Shown here one piece after another: positions 1 through 6,872 of a stretch of DNA of 13,208 bases (the first letter of the stretch is position 1; each line of letters starts with the position of its first letter). A program made the position numbers and the translations under genes. Source of the DNA: Myxococcales bacterium UBA1660 (GTDB lineage Bacteria; Myxococcota_A; Polyangia; Polyangiales; Houyiibacteriaceae); the NCBI GenBank assembly GCA_002320815.1, contig DCLA01000087.1, positions 1 to 13,208 of the forward strand, read 5' to 3'. Below the pieces are notes generated by a model, which made no database searches, was not told where the DNA came from, and saw nothing but the letters and a program-made list of their open reading frames with translations.

Positions 1-2
1 CC

Positions 3-308
3 TCACCAGCTCGACTTGGTCAGACCCGGGATCTGGCCGCTGAGGCCGTAGTCCCGGAGCGCGATGCGGGACATCGCGAACTTGCGGTAGTAGCCGCGGG
101 GGCGGCCGGTCACCTGGCAGCGGTTGCGGACGCGGGTCGCGGACGAGTTCCGAGGAAGCTTCTGGAGCTTCAGCTGCGCCTCGTACCGATCCTCGTCGGA
201 GGTCTCCGGGCTCAGGATGATCTCCTTGAGCTTCTTGCGAAGCGGGGCGTACTTGGCCACCAGCTTCTTCTTCTTCTCGTTGGTCGCGATCTTCGCCTTG
301 CCAGCCAT
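3..308 (-). CDS. rpsN: 30S ribosomal protein S14, zinc-independent (C-minus) form
   Basis: Ribosomal protein S14 (101 residues) sits in the head of the small ribosomal subunit. The family signature is clear: a lysine-rich N-terminus, then SDEDRYEAQLKLQKLPRNSS (residues 37-56), then RNRCQVTGRPRGYYRKF (61-77), and an ending in IPGLTKSSW. Only one cysteine is present (C64), so the two CxxC pairs of the short zinc-binding form are absent. The length also fits the long zinc-free class. The gene is complete: its TGA is at bases 3-5 and its ATG at 306-308, preceded by a purine-rich AGGAAGAGAAG stretch. It stands alone here, outside the usual ribosomal operon, although partners could lie beyond the left edge. 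A lone C-minus S14 is often a second copy used when zinc is scarce. That role is inference, because no clear Zur-type operator was found upstream. Confidence 0.97.
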   Translation of the reverse strand: MAGKAKIATNEKKKKLVAKYAPLRKKLKEIILSPETSDEDRYEAQLKLQKLPRNSSATRVRNRCQVTGRPRGYYRKFAMSRIALRDYGLSGQIPGLTKSSW

Positions 309-426
309 GGCTACTTCTCTTCCTGAGTGCCCCGAGGGTCACTCGAAGCGTGAGAGCTTGAAATCTTTGAGGTTTTCGGCGGGCTCGCCGGGGGAGCGGG
401 CCTGGAAGACACGATCCACCCCAAAG

Positions 427-438
427 GGTTCGCGAACC
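427..438. promoter_or_regulatory. 12-bp perfect palindrome upstream of rpsN (possible operator)
   Basis: GGTTCGCGAACC is a perfect inverted repeat in the roughly 200-base non-coding stretch between rpsN and the receiver-like gene, about 120 bases upstream of the rpsN start codon. It could be a binding site for a dimeric regulator. A palindrome of this length is expected a few times by chance in a 13-kb window, so its position is the only argument. Apart from it, 309-509 shows no RNA gene and no convincing sigma-70 promoter. Confidence 0.2.
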
Positions 439-509
439 TGACGGATCTCCCGCCACCGCGCAAGGCGATTTTTCGGGAAAAGTGGATCGAATCGTCGGTG
501 GGGCGGCCG

Positions 510-1187
510 CTAGAGGGCCGCACCGTGGACCAGATCGAGGAGCGGAGCCACGCCCTCGCGGCGATCGAGCTGGACCGCCCGGGTCCCGCTCTCGGCGAGC
601 TGCTCGACGAGTCGCTTGGCGCCCTGCGCCGTACCCCACACGACCACCAGCGCGTGGTCGCCGAGGCCCTTGGCGACCCCGGGACCGAGACCACGCACCG
701 GCTCGGTCAGATCGACCACCAGCACGCCGGGCTCGAACTCGTCCACGAAGGCGGCCACTCGCGAGATGTCGCCGACGGCCATCGGGACCACCCGGGAACC
801 CAGGGCCCCCTTGAGGACCCGCGCCAGGCGCGAGCCGCTGGCGACCACGAGGACCTTCGATGGTCCGTCCAATCGCGGGAGCTGGCGCGTCGGCTTGTCG
901 CCGCTGTCCAGGAGCGCGTCGGGGTCCGGAGGCGGGGTGCTCTCCCCGGTCAGCACCGAGCGCGCCAGCGCGGCGATCCGAACGGCCGTGTCCTCGTCGA
1001 GGTGCTCTCCGAGGGCTTGCTTCAACCCGGTCTGGGTGAAGGCGACCCACTCGTCCTCGCTCGACGGGAAGGTCTCCGTCCGGTCCAAGCCCACGAAGAG
1101 GACCGCCGAAGCGTCCTTCTCCTCCATCTCGGTGCGGAGAACGGCGCGGATCTCTTTCAGCTCTCGGGCTTCGGCCATCGACGCCAT
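510..1187 (-). CDS. Protein with a degenerate response-regulator receiver-like domain
   Basis: This 225-residue protein is not from a family I can name. The N-terminal half (1-80) looks helical, and a Pro/Asp-rich linker follows at about 82-108. Residues 111-222 alternate strands and helices like a CheY receiver: KVLVVASGS (strand 1), VVPMAVG (strand 2), VLVVDLTE (strand 3, Asp159 at the phosphoacceptor place), LVVVWGT (strand 4, T186) and RAVQLDRR (strand 5). The Asp/Glu pair that binds magnesium after strand 1 is replaced by Ala-Ser, and the conserved Lys-Pro after strand 5 is missing. Phosphorylation by the usual chemistry is therefore unlikely. The open frame continues to base 1514, but that would run through the divergent hydrolase gene. 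I chose the ATG at 1187; a second ATG at 1178 is equally possible, and neither has a clear ribosome binding site. No DNA-binding domain is visible. Confidence 0.7.
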   Translation of the reverse strand: MASMAEARELKEIRAVLRTEMEEKDASAVLFVGLDRTETFPSSEDEWVAFTQTGLKQALGEHLDEDTAVRIAALARSVLTGESTPPPDPDALLDSGDKPTRQLPRLDGPSKVLVVASGSRLARVLKGALGSRVVPMAVGDISRVAAFVDEFEPGVLVVDLTEPVRGLGPGVAKGLGDHALVVVWGTAQGAKRLVEQLAESGTRAVQLDRREGVAPLLDLVHGAAL

Positions 1188-1224
1188 GATAGCGGAAACG
1201 TCGTTCCCGGGGGATATTGCCGGC

Positions 1225-2094
1225 ATGCGACGTTTCAGCTCGATCCTCGGCAACTCCCAGCGCCTCGACGGCGGCGCCATGTTCGGCAACGCGCCCCGGG
1301 CGCTGTGGGAGCGCTGGATCACCCCCGACGAGCTCAACCGGATCCCGCTGGCCTGCCGGGCGCTCCTGGTCGAGGAAGACGCCCGGAAGATCCTCTTCGA
1401 GGCCGGCATCGGCACCTTCTTCCCGCCCAAGCTGCGGGACCGCTTCGGAGTGGTCGAGGAGGAGCACGTCCTCCTCGAGAGCCTCGCTGACCGAGGGCTC
1501 GCGCCGGAGGCCATCGACGTGATCGTGCTCTCCCATCTCCACTTCGATCACGCGGGCGGGTTGCTCACCCCCTGGGCGGAGGATGGTGAGCCCGAGCTCG
1601 TCTTCCCCAACGCCGCCTACGTCGTCGGACGCGAGGCTTGGGAGCGAGCCAAGGCGCCCCACGCCAGGGACAGGGCCTCGTTCATCCCCGAGCTGCCGGG
1701 GCTCCTCGAGGGCACCGGTCGCCTGGAGGTCGTCGATGGCGACCGCTCCGAGACCCTGGGCCCCGACTACCGCCTCCACTTCTCCGAGGGCCACACCCCG
1801 GGTCTGATGCTCGCGGAGATCCCCACCGACGACGGTCCGGTCGTGTTCGGTGGCGATCTGGTCCCGGGCGTGCCGTGGATGCACCTGCCGATCACCATGG
1901 GCTACGACCGGTACCCCGAACGGCTGATCGACGAGAAGGCCGAGCTCATGGCCGACCTGGAGGCGCGGGGCGGTCGCCTCTTCTTCACCCACGATCCCAC
2001 CACCGCGATGGCCGTGGTCACCCGGGACGAACGCGGTAAATTCGGTCCGGGTCAGAAGTGGGAGGACCTCGACGGAGCCGCCTTGGCCCAGTGA
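1225..2094 (+). CDS. MBL-fold metallo-hydrolase (lactonase/glyoxalase II-like family)
   Basis: A 289-residue metallo-beta-lactamase-fold hydrolase, probably cytoplasmic because no signal peptide is seen. The metal ligands are complete: H104-x-H106-x-D108-H109 in SHLHFDHAGG, H190 in GHTPG, D211 in FGGDL and H256 in FTHDP. This is the two-metal arrangement found in AHL lactonases and related COG0491 hydrolases. The N-terminal segment DGGAMFGNAPRALWERW followed by DELNRIPLACRALLVE is typical of a subgroup of these hydrolases. The substrate cannot be read from sequence: lactones, thioesters or other esters are possible. The frame is open from base 616, but the upstream part overlaps the opposite gene. 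ATG 1225 is where family similarity begins, and GGGGGA lies about 11 bases before it. The gene is divergent from the receiver-like gene with only 37 bases between start codons, so the two promoters must overlap or be shared. Confidence 0.93.
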   Translation: MRRFSSILGNSQRLDGGAMFGNAPRALWERWITPDELNRIPLACRALLVEEDARKILFEAGIGTFFPPKLRDRFGVVEEEHVLLESLADRGLAPEAIDVIVLSHLHFDHAGGLLTPWAEDGEPELVFPNAAYVVGREAWERAKAPHARDRASFIPELPGLLEGTGRLEVVDGDRSETLGPDYRLHFSEGHTPGLMLAEIPTDDGPVVFGGDLVPGVPWMHLPITMGYDRYPERLIDEKAELMADLEARGGRLFFTHDPTTAMAVVTRDERGKFGPGQKWEDLDGAALAQ

Positions 2095-2161
2095 ACGCTT
2101 TCGCTCCGAGCGCACGATTGCGTGAGGAACCGATTTGACGACGCCGGTTTCCCCCCGTAGA

Positions 2162-2168
2162 GGGAGGA
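2162..2168 (+). promoter_or_regulatory. Strong ribosome binding site fixing the TTG start of the pseudokinase gene
   Basis: GGGAGGA ends seven bases before the TTG at 2176, which is ideal Shine-Dalgarno spacing. The alternative ATG at 2197 has only pyrimidine-rich sequence before it. The TTG is therefore the likely start codon. Confidence 0.75.
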
Positions 2169-2175
2169 TTCAGGT

Positions 2176-3051
2176 TTGCACACCTTTCCGCTCTCGATGC
2201 AACAGCCGCCTCACCGACTCCAGCCCGGGACCATCGTCGATGGTCGCTACCGCATCTCGACTCGGGAGGGATACGCGGGCGGCGTCGCCTCCTACACGGC
2301 GACCCACCTGGTGGTCGGGCGGAACGTGCACCTCGACATCCTCACGCGCTCCGAGGACAAGGCGAAGCGCCGGTTCCGGCGGGGAGGTCGGCTCCTCGGC
2401 CTGATGAACCATCCCCACGTGGTCATGCTCTACGACATGGGCGTGCACGACGGGGAGGCGCCCTACATGGCGCTCCAGTACCTCGAGGGCCAGACGCTCC
2501 AGCAGCGCTCGGAGCAGAACGGTCCGCTCGCGGCGAGCGACGTCTGCCGCATCGCCGATCAGCTCCTCGGAGCGCTCTGCTACGTGCACGAGCGGCGGAT
2601 CATCCACCGCTCGATCTCGACCACGAAGGTGCACATCGGCGCCGACTGGGAAGGGCGCGAGCAGATCACCCTGACGGGCTTCACCATGAGCCGGGATCTC
2701 GGCGCGCCGCCCTCGAGCTCCTTCAGCACGCCGGACCAGGGGACCCTCTCCGACTTCGCCCACGTGGCCCCGGAGCAGATCCTGGCCCCCGACGACGTCG
2801 ACCACCGCACCGACCTCTACGCCGTCGGCGTGACCCTCTATCAGCTCCTCACCGGGACCTCCCCCTTCCCGGAGACGTCCATCGCCGAGCTCGGCGAGTC
2901 GATCATCCACCGGACGCCCACGCTCCCCTCGGATCTCGCGGTGGTCATGCCAGCCATGGAAGACGTGGTGATGCAGGCGCTGGCCAAGGATCCCGCCCAG
3001 CGCTTCGGCGACGCCCGCGCCTTCCGGCACGCGATCACCCAGGCCGTCTGA
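2176..3051 (+). CDS. Pseudokinase (Ser/Thr protein kinase fold without catalytic residues)
   Basis: A 291-residue protein that is almost only a bacterial Ser/Thr kinase (Hanks) domain, with no membrane segment or sensor domain. Fold landmarks are present: RYRIS at the N-terminus, NHPHVVMLYDMG, the hinge-side MALQYLEGQTL, VAPEQ (197-201), RTDLYAVGVTLYQLLTGTSPF (211-231) and the closing KDPAQRF. The catalytic residues are all replaced. The glycine loop is broken (EGYAGGVASY). The strand-3 lysine is lost (VHLDIL, about residue 54), and the helix-C glutamate is Gly70. HRD is HRS (144-146), the catalytic-loop Lys and Asn are Ser148 and Lys151, and DFG is GFT (168-170). It therefore cannot be an ordinary kinase; a scaffold or ligand-sensing role is inferred. 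It lies 75 bases upstream of the S8 protease gene on the same strand and may share its transcript. The start is TTG, chosen for the strong ribosome binding site. Confidence 0.93.
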   Translation: MHTFPLSMQQPPHRLQPGTIVDGRYRISTREGYAGGVASYTATHLVVGRNVHLDILTRSEDKAKRRFRRGGRLLGLMNHPHVVMLYDMGVHDGEAPYMALQYLEGQTLQQRSEQNGPLAASDVCRIADQLLGALCYVHERRIIHRSISTTKVHIGADWEGREQITLTGFTMSRDLGAPPSSSFSTPDQGTLSDFAHVAPEQILAPDDVDHRTDLYAVGVTLYQLLTGTSPFPETSIAELGESIIHRTPTLPSDLAVVMPAMEDVVMQALAKDPAQRFGDARAFRHAITQAV

Positions 3052-3126
3052 GCGCCCCGGGCCGTGACGCCGCGCGCCCGCCGCGAGGCTTGATCGCCGC
3101 CCGGCGGTCGCCCACCATCCGCGGCC

Positions 3127-5040
3127 ATGCACCGAGGACCGATTCGCTACGGCTGGCCCCTCCTCCTCGCTCTCGCCTGTGGCGGCGAGGCCCGGGTGGA
3201 GACCGCGACCGCCACCACCACGACCACCACCGGGGAGGCCGCCGCCGAGCCGAGCAGCCCGTGGGAGGCCCTGAGCGGCGCCGCGCTCCGCGACTATGTC
3301 CGCGAGGGCGCCACCGCCCGGCTGGCGCAGGTCCAGCCGGAGGTCACCCCCGAGGCCCTGAACCGCTGGCTGGACGCGCCCGACGAGGCGCCCGCCCTCA
3401 AGGGCAAGACGGTGGAGCGGCTCTTCGACCTCGGCGCGGTGGCCCTGGCCTCCGGTGAGCTCGACCGCGCGGAGAAGATCGTCCGCCTGGTTCGCGCCAA
3501 GGCGAAGAACCGCAACAGCGCCTACGCCGGCAACACCATCCTGGCGGAGATCGCCCGGCAGCGCGCCGGCGCGAACGAGACCGCCCAGAAGGCGGCGGTG
3601 GTTGCCGTCTTCCAGGAGCTCCCGCGGACCCGTTTCGGGTCCTCCACGGTCATCTTCCAGATCTTCCAGGCCCCGGAGCAGCTCCAGGCCAACCTCGGTC
3701 AGATCCACCAGCAGCTCGTCTCGCTGGAGACCGCCAGCGACGCGCTCTACTTCGAGCAGATCCTTCCGGGCATCGTCACCCACCGCGGGGTCTTCCTGGC
3801 GGCCATCGACACCGTCCGCGCCGCCCACGCTCAGAGCGAGGGACCGGCCGAGTACGCCTTCCCGACCGTGGATCTGACCGGCGCGAACGACGCCCAGGAG
3901 ATCGTGGTCGGCGTGTGGGACGTGGGGACCAACCCCGAACTCTTCACCGAGCAGCTCTACACGAACCCCGCCGAGCAGCCCAACGGCGAGGACGACGACG
4001 GCAATGGGCAGGTCGACGACATCCACGGCATCGCCTCGGACATCGGGGACACCACCAACGCCGACCTCCTCTACCGGCCCGACGCGGCGACCCTCGCCGA
4101 GTACAAGCCCTTCCTCCGGGGGATCATGGACCTGCGCGCCGGCATGGCCTCCACCGAGGCGGCCCAGCGGGTGCTCTCCCTGATGCGCTCGGCGGACAGC
4201 CCCGAGGCCCTCGAGCACCTCGACGTGAACCTCGACGCCATCGGCGAGTGGGCCCACGGGACCCACGTGGCCGGCATCCTCCTGGCTGGGATCCCCCAGG
4301 CGCGGTTGGCGATCTTCCGTAGCGCGTGGGCCGGCGAGGCCCGGCTCTACCACCACCGCGGTCCCACCGACGAAGAGCTCGCCGCCGAGCGCGCCAACGC
4401 GCTGGCCGTCGCCGAGTTCGCCGAGCGGAACCACGTGCGGGTGATCAACGCCAGCCTCGGCTTCGCCATCGAGTACGTGGCCAACCAGCTCCGCCACGAG
4501 GACGGGGTCTACAGCGACGACGCCCAGGTCATGGCGCGCGCCCGGGTCATCCAGGCCCACCGCGCGGAGACCTGGCGGCAGACCATCGCCGCCGCGCCCA
4601 ACACCCTCTTCGTGGTCGCCGCCGGCAACAGCAACCAGGACGTCGTCGAGTACGAGCCGGTCCCGGCGAGCCTCGCCGCGCCCAACCTGCTCACGGTCGG
4701 CGCCGTCGATCGCCACGGCGATTGGGCGACCTTCACCAACTCCAACGCGGACCGCGTGAAGGTCTTCGACTTCGGCGTGGAGGTGCCCAGCCTGGTGCCC
4801 GACGGCGAGACCGTGCCCCTCTCCGGGACCAGCATGGCCTCGCCCAACGTGGCCAACCTGGCGGCGAAGCTCTTCGCCCTCGACCCCGCGCTCACGCCGG
4901 CCCAGGTGATCTCCGTCATCGAGGAGACCGCCGACCCCATCGCCGAGCCCTTCGAGGGCGCCATCGCCGACGAGGTGAAGGCCGTGGAGCGGGTGCGCGC
5001 CGAGCGTCGGCCGAACCGCCGCCCCGGTCGTCGTCGATGA
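3127..5040 (+). CDS. Subtilisin-family (S8) serine protease, probable lipoprotein
   Basis: A 637-residue exported protease. Residues 1-18 look like a lipoprotein signal ending in LLLALAC (C18), although Ala at -3 is less usual than Leu. A low-complexity Thr-rich linker follows, then a helical prodomain-like region (about 45-245). The peptidase S8 domain has its full triad: D265 in VGVWDVGTN, H377 in HGTHVAG and S569 in SGTSMASPN. N501 in VVAAGN is the oxyanion residue. An acidic Asp/Gly/Asn loop, NGEDDDGNGQVDD (about 286-298), is typical of large secreted S8 enzymes and probably binds calcium. The D-to-H distance (112 residues) is much longer than in subtilisin (32). The C-terminus is short and Arg-rich. 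The ATG at 3127 begins the signal sequence, with no clear Shine-Dalgarno. The last four bases overlap the next gene, so the protease and that lipoprotein are translationally coupled and probably act together. Confidence 0.93.
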   Translation: MHRGPIRYGWPLLLALACGGEARVETATATTTTTTGEAAAEPSSPWEALSGAALRDYVREGATARLAQVQPEVTPEALNRWLDAPDEAPALKGKTVERLFDLGAVALASGELDRAEKIVRLVRAKAKNRNSAYAGNTILAEIARQRAGANETAQKAAVVAVFQELPRTRFGSSTVIFQIFQAPEQLQANLGQIHQQLVSLETASDALYFEQILPGIVTHRGVFLAAIDTVRAAHAQSEGPAEYAFPTVDLTGANDAQEIVVGVWDVGTNPELFTEQLYTNPAEQPNGEDDDGNGQVDDIHGIASDIGDTTNADLLYRPDAATLAEYKPFLRGIMDLRAGMASTEAAQRVLSLMRSADSPEALEHLDVNLDAIGEWAHGTHVAGILLAGIPQARLAIFRSAWAGEARLYHHRGPTDEELAAERANALAVAEFAERNHVRVINASLGFAIEYVANQLRHEDGVYSDDAQVMARARVIQAHRAETWRQTIAAAPNTLFVVAAGNSNQDVVEYEPVPASLAAPNLLTVGAVDRHGDWATFTNSNADRVKVFDFGVEVPSLVPDGETVPLSGTSMASPNVANLAAKLFALDPALTPAQVISVIEETADPIAEPFEGAIADEVKAVERVRAERRPNRRPGRRR

Positions 5041-6047
5041 AGCGCGCGCTCATCGGGCTCGCGCTCCTCGCGGGCTGCGAGTGCGGGGCAAGCCCCGCGG
5101 GATCGGGGGACGAGCCCCAGGGCGAGTCGGCGCCGCTCAGCGCCTACTTCCCCTCGGCTCCCGGGGACCGCTGGCGCTTCGCCGCCGGCACCGAGCGGAG
5201 CACCCGCGCGGTGGTCGAGGCGGACTCGGTGGACGCCGAAGGGCCGCGCAAGGTGGTCGTCATGGGCAACGACCTGATGGGTCCGCGCTACCACGTCGTC
5301 GGCGACGAGGGCGTGTTCATCACCGACCCCGAGGGCGAGCCGGTGGCCACGCTCCTCGATGCGCCGATGCGCCGCGGTCACGAGTGGCGCTACGTCTTCG
5401 GCGACGTCTCCTGCGAGGCGGTCTACACCTCGGTCGACGAGACCGTCGAGGTCGCCGGGCTCACCCTCGGCGCCTGCGTGCGGGTCGAACGGACCTGCAC
5501 CCATCCGGCGGGCAAGCCCTTCGCGGTGGAGACGGCCGAGATCCACGACGAGATCCACTGCCCGCACGTGGGCCGGGTGAGCGAGCGGACCCACATCGAG
5601 CCGCCGCCGCCGGGCACCGAGAGCGCGGAGCGCGACGACCGCCTGGTCTTCTATCGCGTCGCCGGCTCGCCGGCGCCGGAGGTCCCCGATTCCTTCGACT
5701 GCGACGCCTTCCTCGTCACCGCCACCGACGTCGCCGCGGCCTGCAGCCGGGGGCTGCCGCACATGGTCGCCGAGCCCAGCGAGGACGGCTGTCAGGTGAG
5801 CTTCTCGGCCCAGCCCGGCGCGACGCCTCTGGTCGTCGCCGCCCGCCGCTTCGACCGCGACGCCACCCAGGCCGACTCGGACGCGCTGGTCGGGGCGGCC
5901 GCGGCGTCCCTGGAGACCGAAGAGGTGGCGTCCTACGGCTACCTCGAAGGGCGCCACGCCCTGGCGGTGGCGGCGCCTACCGAGCTCTGCGCGAGCGACT
6001 CCCTCGACCGCTTGGGCCCGTTGGTCCAGTCCCTCGTCCGCCGCTGA
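5037..6047 (+). CDS. Cysteine-rich lipoprotein coupled to the S8 protease
   Basis: A 336-residue lipoprotein of unknown function. The signal peptide MKRALIGLALLAGC has a textbook lipobox (LAG-C14). Residue +2 is Glu, not Asp, so outer-membrane or surface placement is likely. The mature chain seems to have two parts. The first, about 36-205, is rich in beta strands: it opens YFPSAPGDRWRF and has cysteines 126, 147, 154 and 175. The second, about 215-336, has cysteines 222, 236, 252 and 318. Four cysteines in each half suggest disulfide-stabilised exported domains. The ATG sits inside ATGA, overlapping the TGA of the protease gene by four bases, so translation is coupled and the real start is clear. 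The frame stays open far upstream, but only as a shadow of the protease gene. A role as substrate, inhibitor or anchor partner of the protease is a guess from context. Confidence 0.88.
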   Translation: MKRALIGLALLAGCECGASPAGSGDEPQGESAPLSAYFPSAPGDRWRFAAGTERSTRAVVEADSVDAEGPRKVVVMGNDLMGPRYHVVGDEGVFITDPEGEPVATLLDAPMRRGHEWRYVFGDVSCEAVYTSVDETVEVAGLTLGACVRVERTCTHPAGKPFAVETAEIHDEIHCPHVGRVSERTHIEPPPPGTESAERDDRLVFYRVAGSPAPEVPDSFDCDAFLVTATDVAAACSRGLPHMVAEPSEDGCQVSFSAQPGATPLVVAARRFDRDATQADSDALVGAAAASLETEEVASYGYLEGRHALAVAAPTELCASDSLDRLGPLVQSLVRR

Positions 6048-6067
6048 GCGCGCGCGGGCTCAGCGGC
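6040..6067. terminator. Hairpin at the convergent gene junction, possible bidirectional terminator
   Basis: GCCGCTGAGC (6040-6049) and GCTCAGCGGC (6058-6067) form a perfect 10-bp stem with an 8-base GC-rich loop. The TGA stop of the plus-strand lipoprotein lies in the left arm and that of the minus-strand lipoprotein in the right arm, only 12 bases apart. There is no T-run on either side, so it is not a classic intrinsic terminator. Its symmetry at a tail-to-tail junction suggests it could end or protect both transcripts. Confidence 0.5.
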
Positions 6068-6872
6068 CGGCGACCCGGGCCTCGAGGGACTCGAGGATGG
6101 CTAGGGCGTCGCGATGCGCCTCCTCGCTGAGGAAGCGGAAACCGAGGAGCTTCACCGAGCCGTCGGCGAGCTCGGTGAAGAGGAACATCCCGACCTCGGC
6201 CATGCAGTCGAGGCGTGCGACCCAGATGCCGCGCCCGTGCTGGCCCCACGCGGCGCGGAAGAGGTCCTGCTCGAGGGGAACCTCCTGGATCCAGGTGCTC
6301 CGGGCGCAGCGACCCAGGTTGGCGGCTTCGAGCCCGGCGAGGGCGCCGGTGATCTGGCGGCGCCGGCCCTCCTCGTACTCGTCCGGCGTCGGGGCTCCGT
6401 CGGTCGGCGGTCCGTCCACGTGGGGGAAGAGCCACTCCCGCCGCGCCTCGTCGGCGTCGGGGCTCAGATCCAGGATGTGGGCGCCCAGCCGGTTCACCCG
6501 CGCGGCGACGGCGGGCTCGACGTGGGCGCCGAAGAGGGCCCCGGCGACGAACGCGAGGCGCTGCGCGCTCTGCAGGGTGGCGGCCTGGTTCTCGTGCAGG
6601 CCCTCGCCCTCCGCCTGCCCGGTGAGGAGCGCGCCGACCACGAAGACGTGCTCGGCCACCACGCGCCGCCCCTCCTCGTCGGAGAGCGCCGCGTAGGCCT
6701 GACCGTCGTGACCCTCCACGGCGCCATTCAGCCGCTGCAGCAGCGCGTCGATGCGCGCCTCGACCCCGTGCTCGGCCTGGCCATGGGCCGTCTCGCCCCC
6801 TTGCTCCACGGTGGGCTGGGCGGCGCCACACGCGCCGAGGACCCCCAGGAGCGCGACGAGCGGCCGTCGCAT
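6060..6872 (-). CDS. Lipoprotein of unknown function, last gene of the HscC operon
   Basis: A 270-residue lipoprotein that I do not recognise. The signal peptide MRRPLVALLGVLGAC has a good lipobox (LGA-C15) with Gly at +2. A Gln/Glu/Gly/His-rich linker follows, then a mostly helical region (about 38-135). The C-terminal part (about 165-268) holds two cysteines (C189, C223) that could pair, and strand-like sequence such as MFLFTELADGSVKLLGFRFL (229-248). The chosen ATG ends at 6872 and shares one base with the TGA of the upstream coiled-coil gene (TGATG). A GTG immediately before it (6873-6875) would give a four-base overlap instead. Either way translation is coupled to the gene before it. Being in one operon with a J-domain-like protein, HscC and a membrane coiled-coil protein suggests an envelope task linked to that chaperone pair; this is inference. 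Confidence 0.85.
   Translation of the reverse strand: MRRPLVALLGVLGACGAAQPTVEQGGETAHGQAEHGVEARIDALLQRLNGAVEGHDGQAYAALSDEEGRRVVAEHVFVVGALLTGQAEGEGLHENQAATLQSAQRLAFVAGALFGAHVEPAVAARVNRLGAHILDLSPDADEARREWLFPHVDGPPTDGAPTPDEYEEGRRRQITGALAGLEAANLGRCARSTWIQEVPLEQDLFRAAWGQHGRGIWVARLDCMAEVGMFLFTELADGSVKLLGFRFLSEEAHRDALAILESLEARVAGR

Noticed and set aside
311..694. Minus-strand open frame between rpsN and the receiver-like gene
   Set aside because: Ser/Arg/Pro-rich shadow composition, overlap with the better-supported gene at 510-1187, and no motif.
2135..2163. Promoter candidate TTGACG, 17-base spacer, TAGAGG before the pseudokinase gene
   Set aside because: The -10 match is weak, and the implied start (about 2170) would leave the strong ribosome binding site at 2162-2168 out of the transcript.
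3092..3109. GC-rich hairpin (7 pairs including one wobble, 4-base loop) between the pseudokinase and the protease genes
   Set aside because: There is no T-run, and such short GC hairpins are common by chance at this base composition. It is not enough to call a terminator.
2170..4716. Long minus-strand open frame (848 codons)
   Set aside because: It is antisense to the pseudokinase and S8 protease genes, has no recognisable domain, and is rich in Gly/Arg/Val as expected of a shadow frame in GC-rich DNA.
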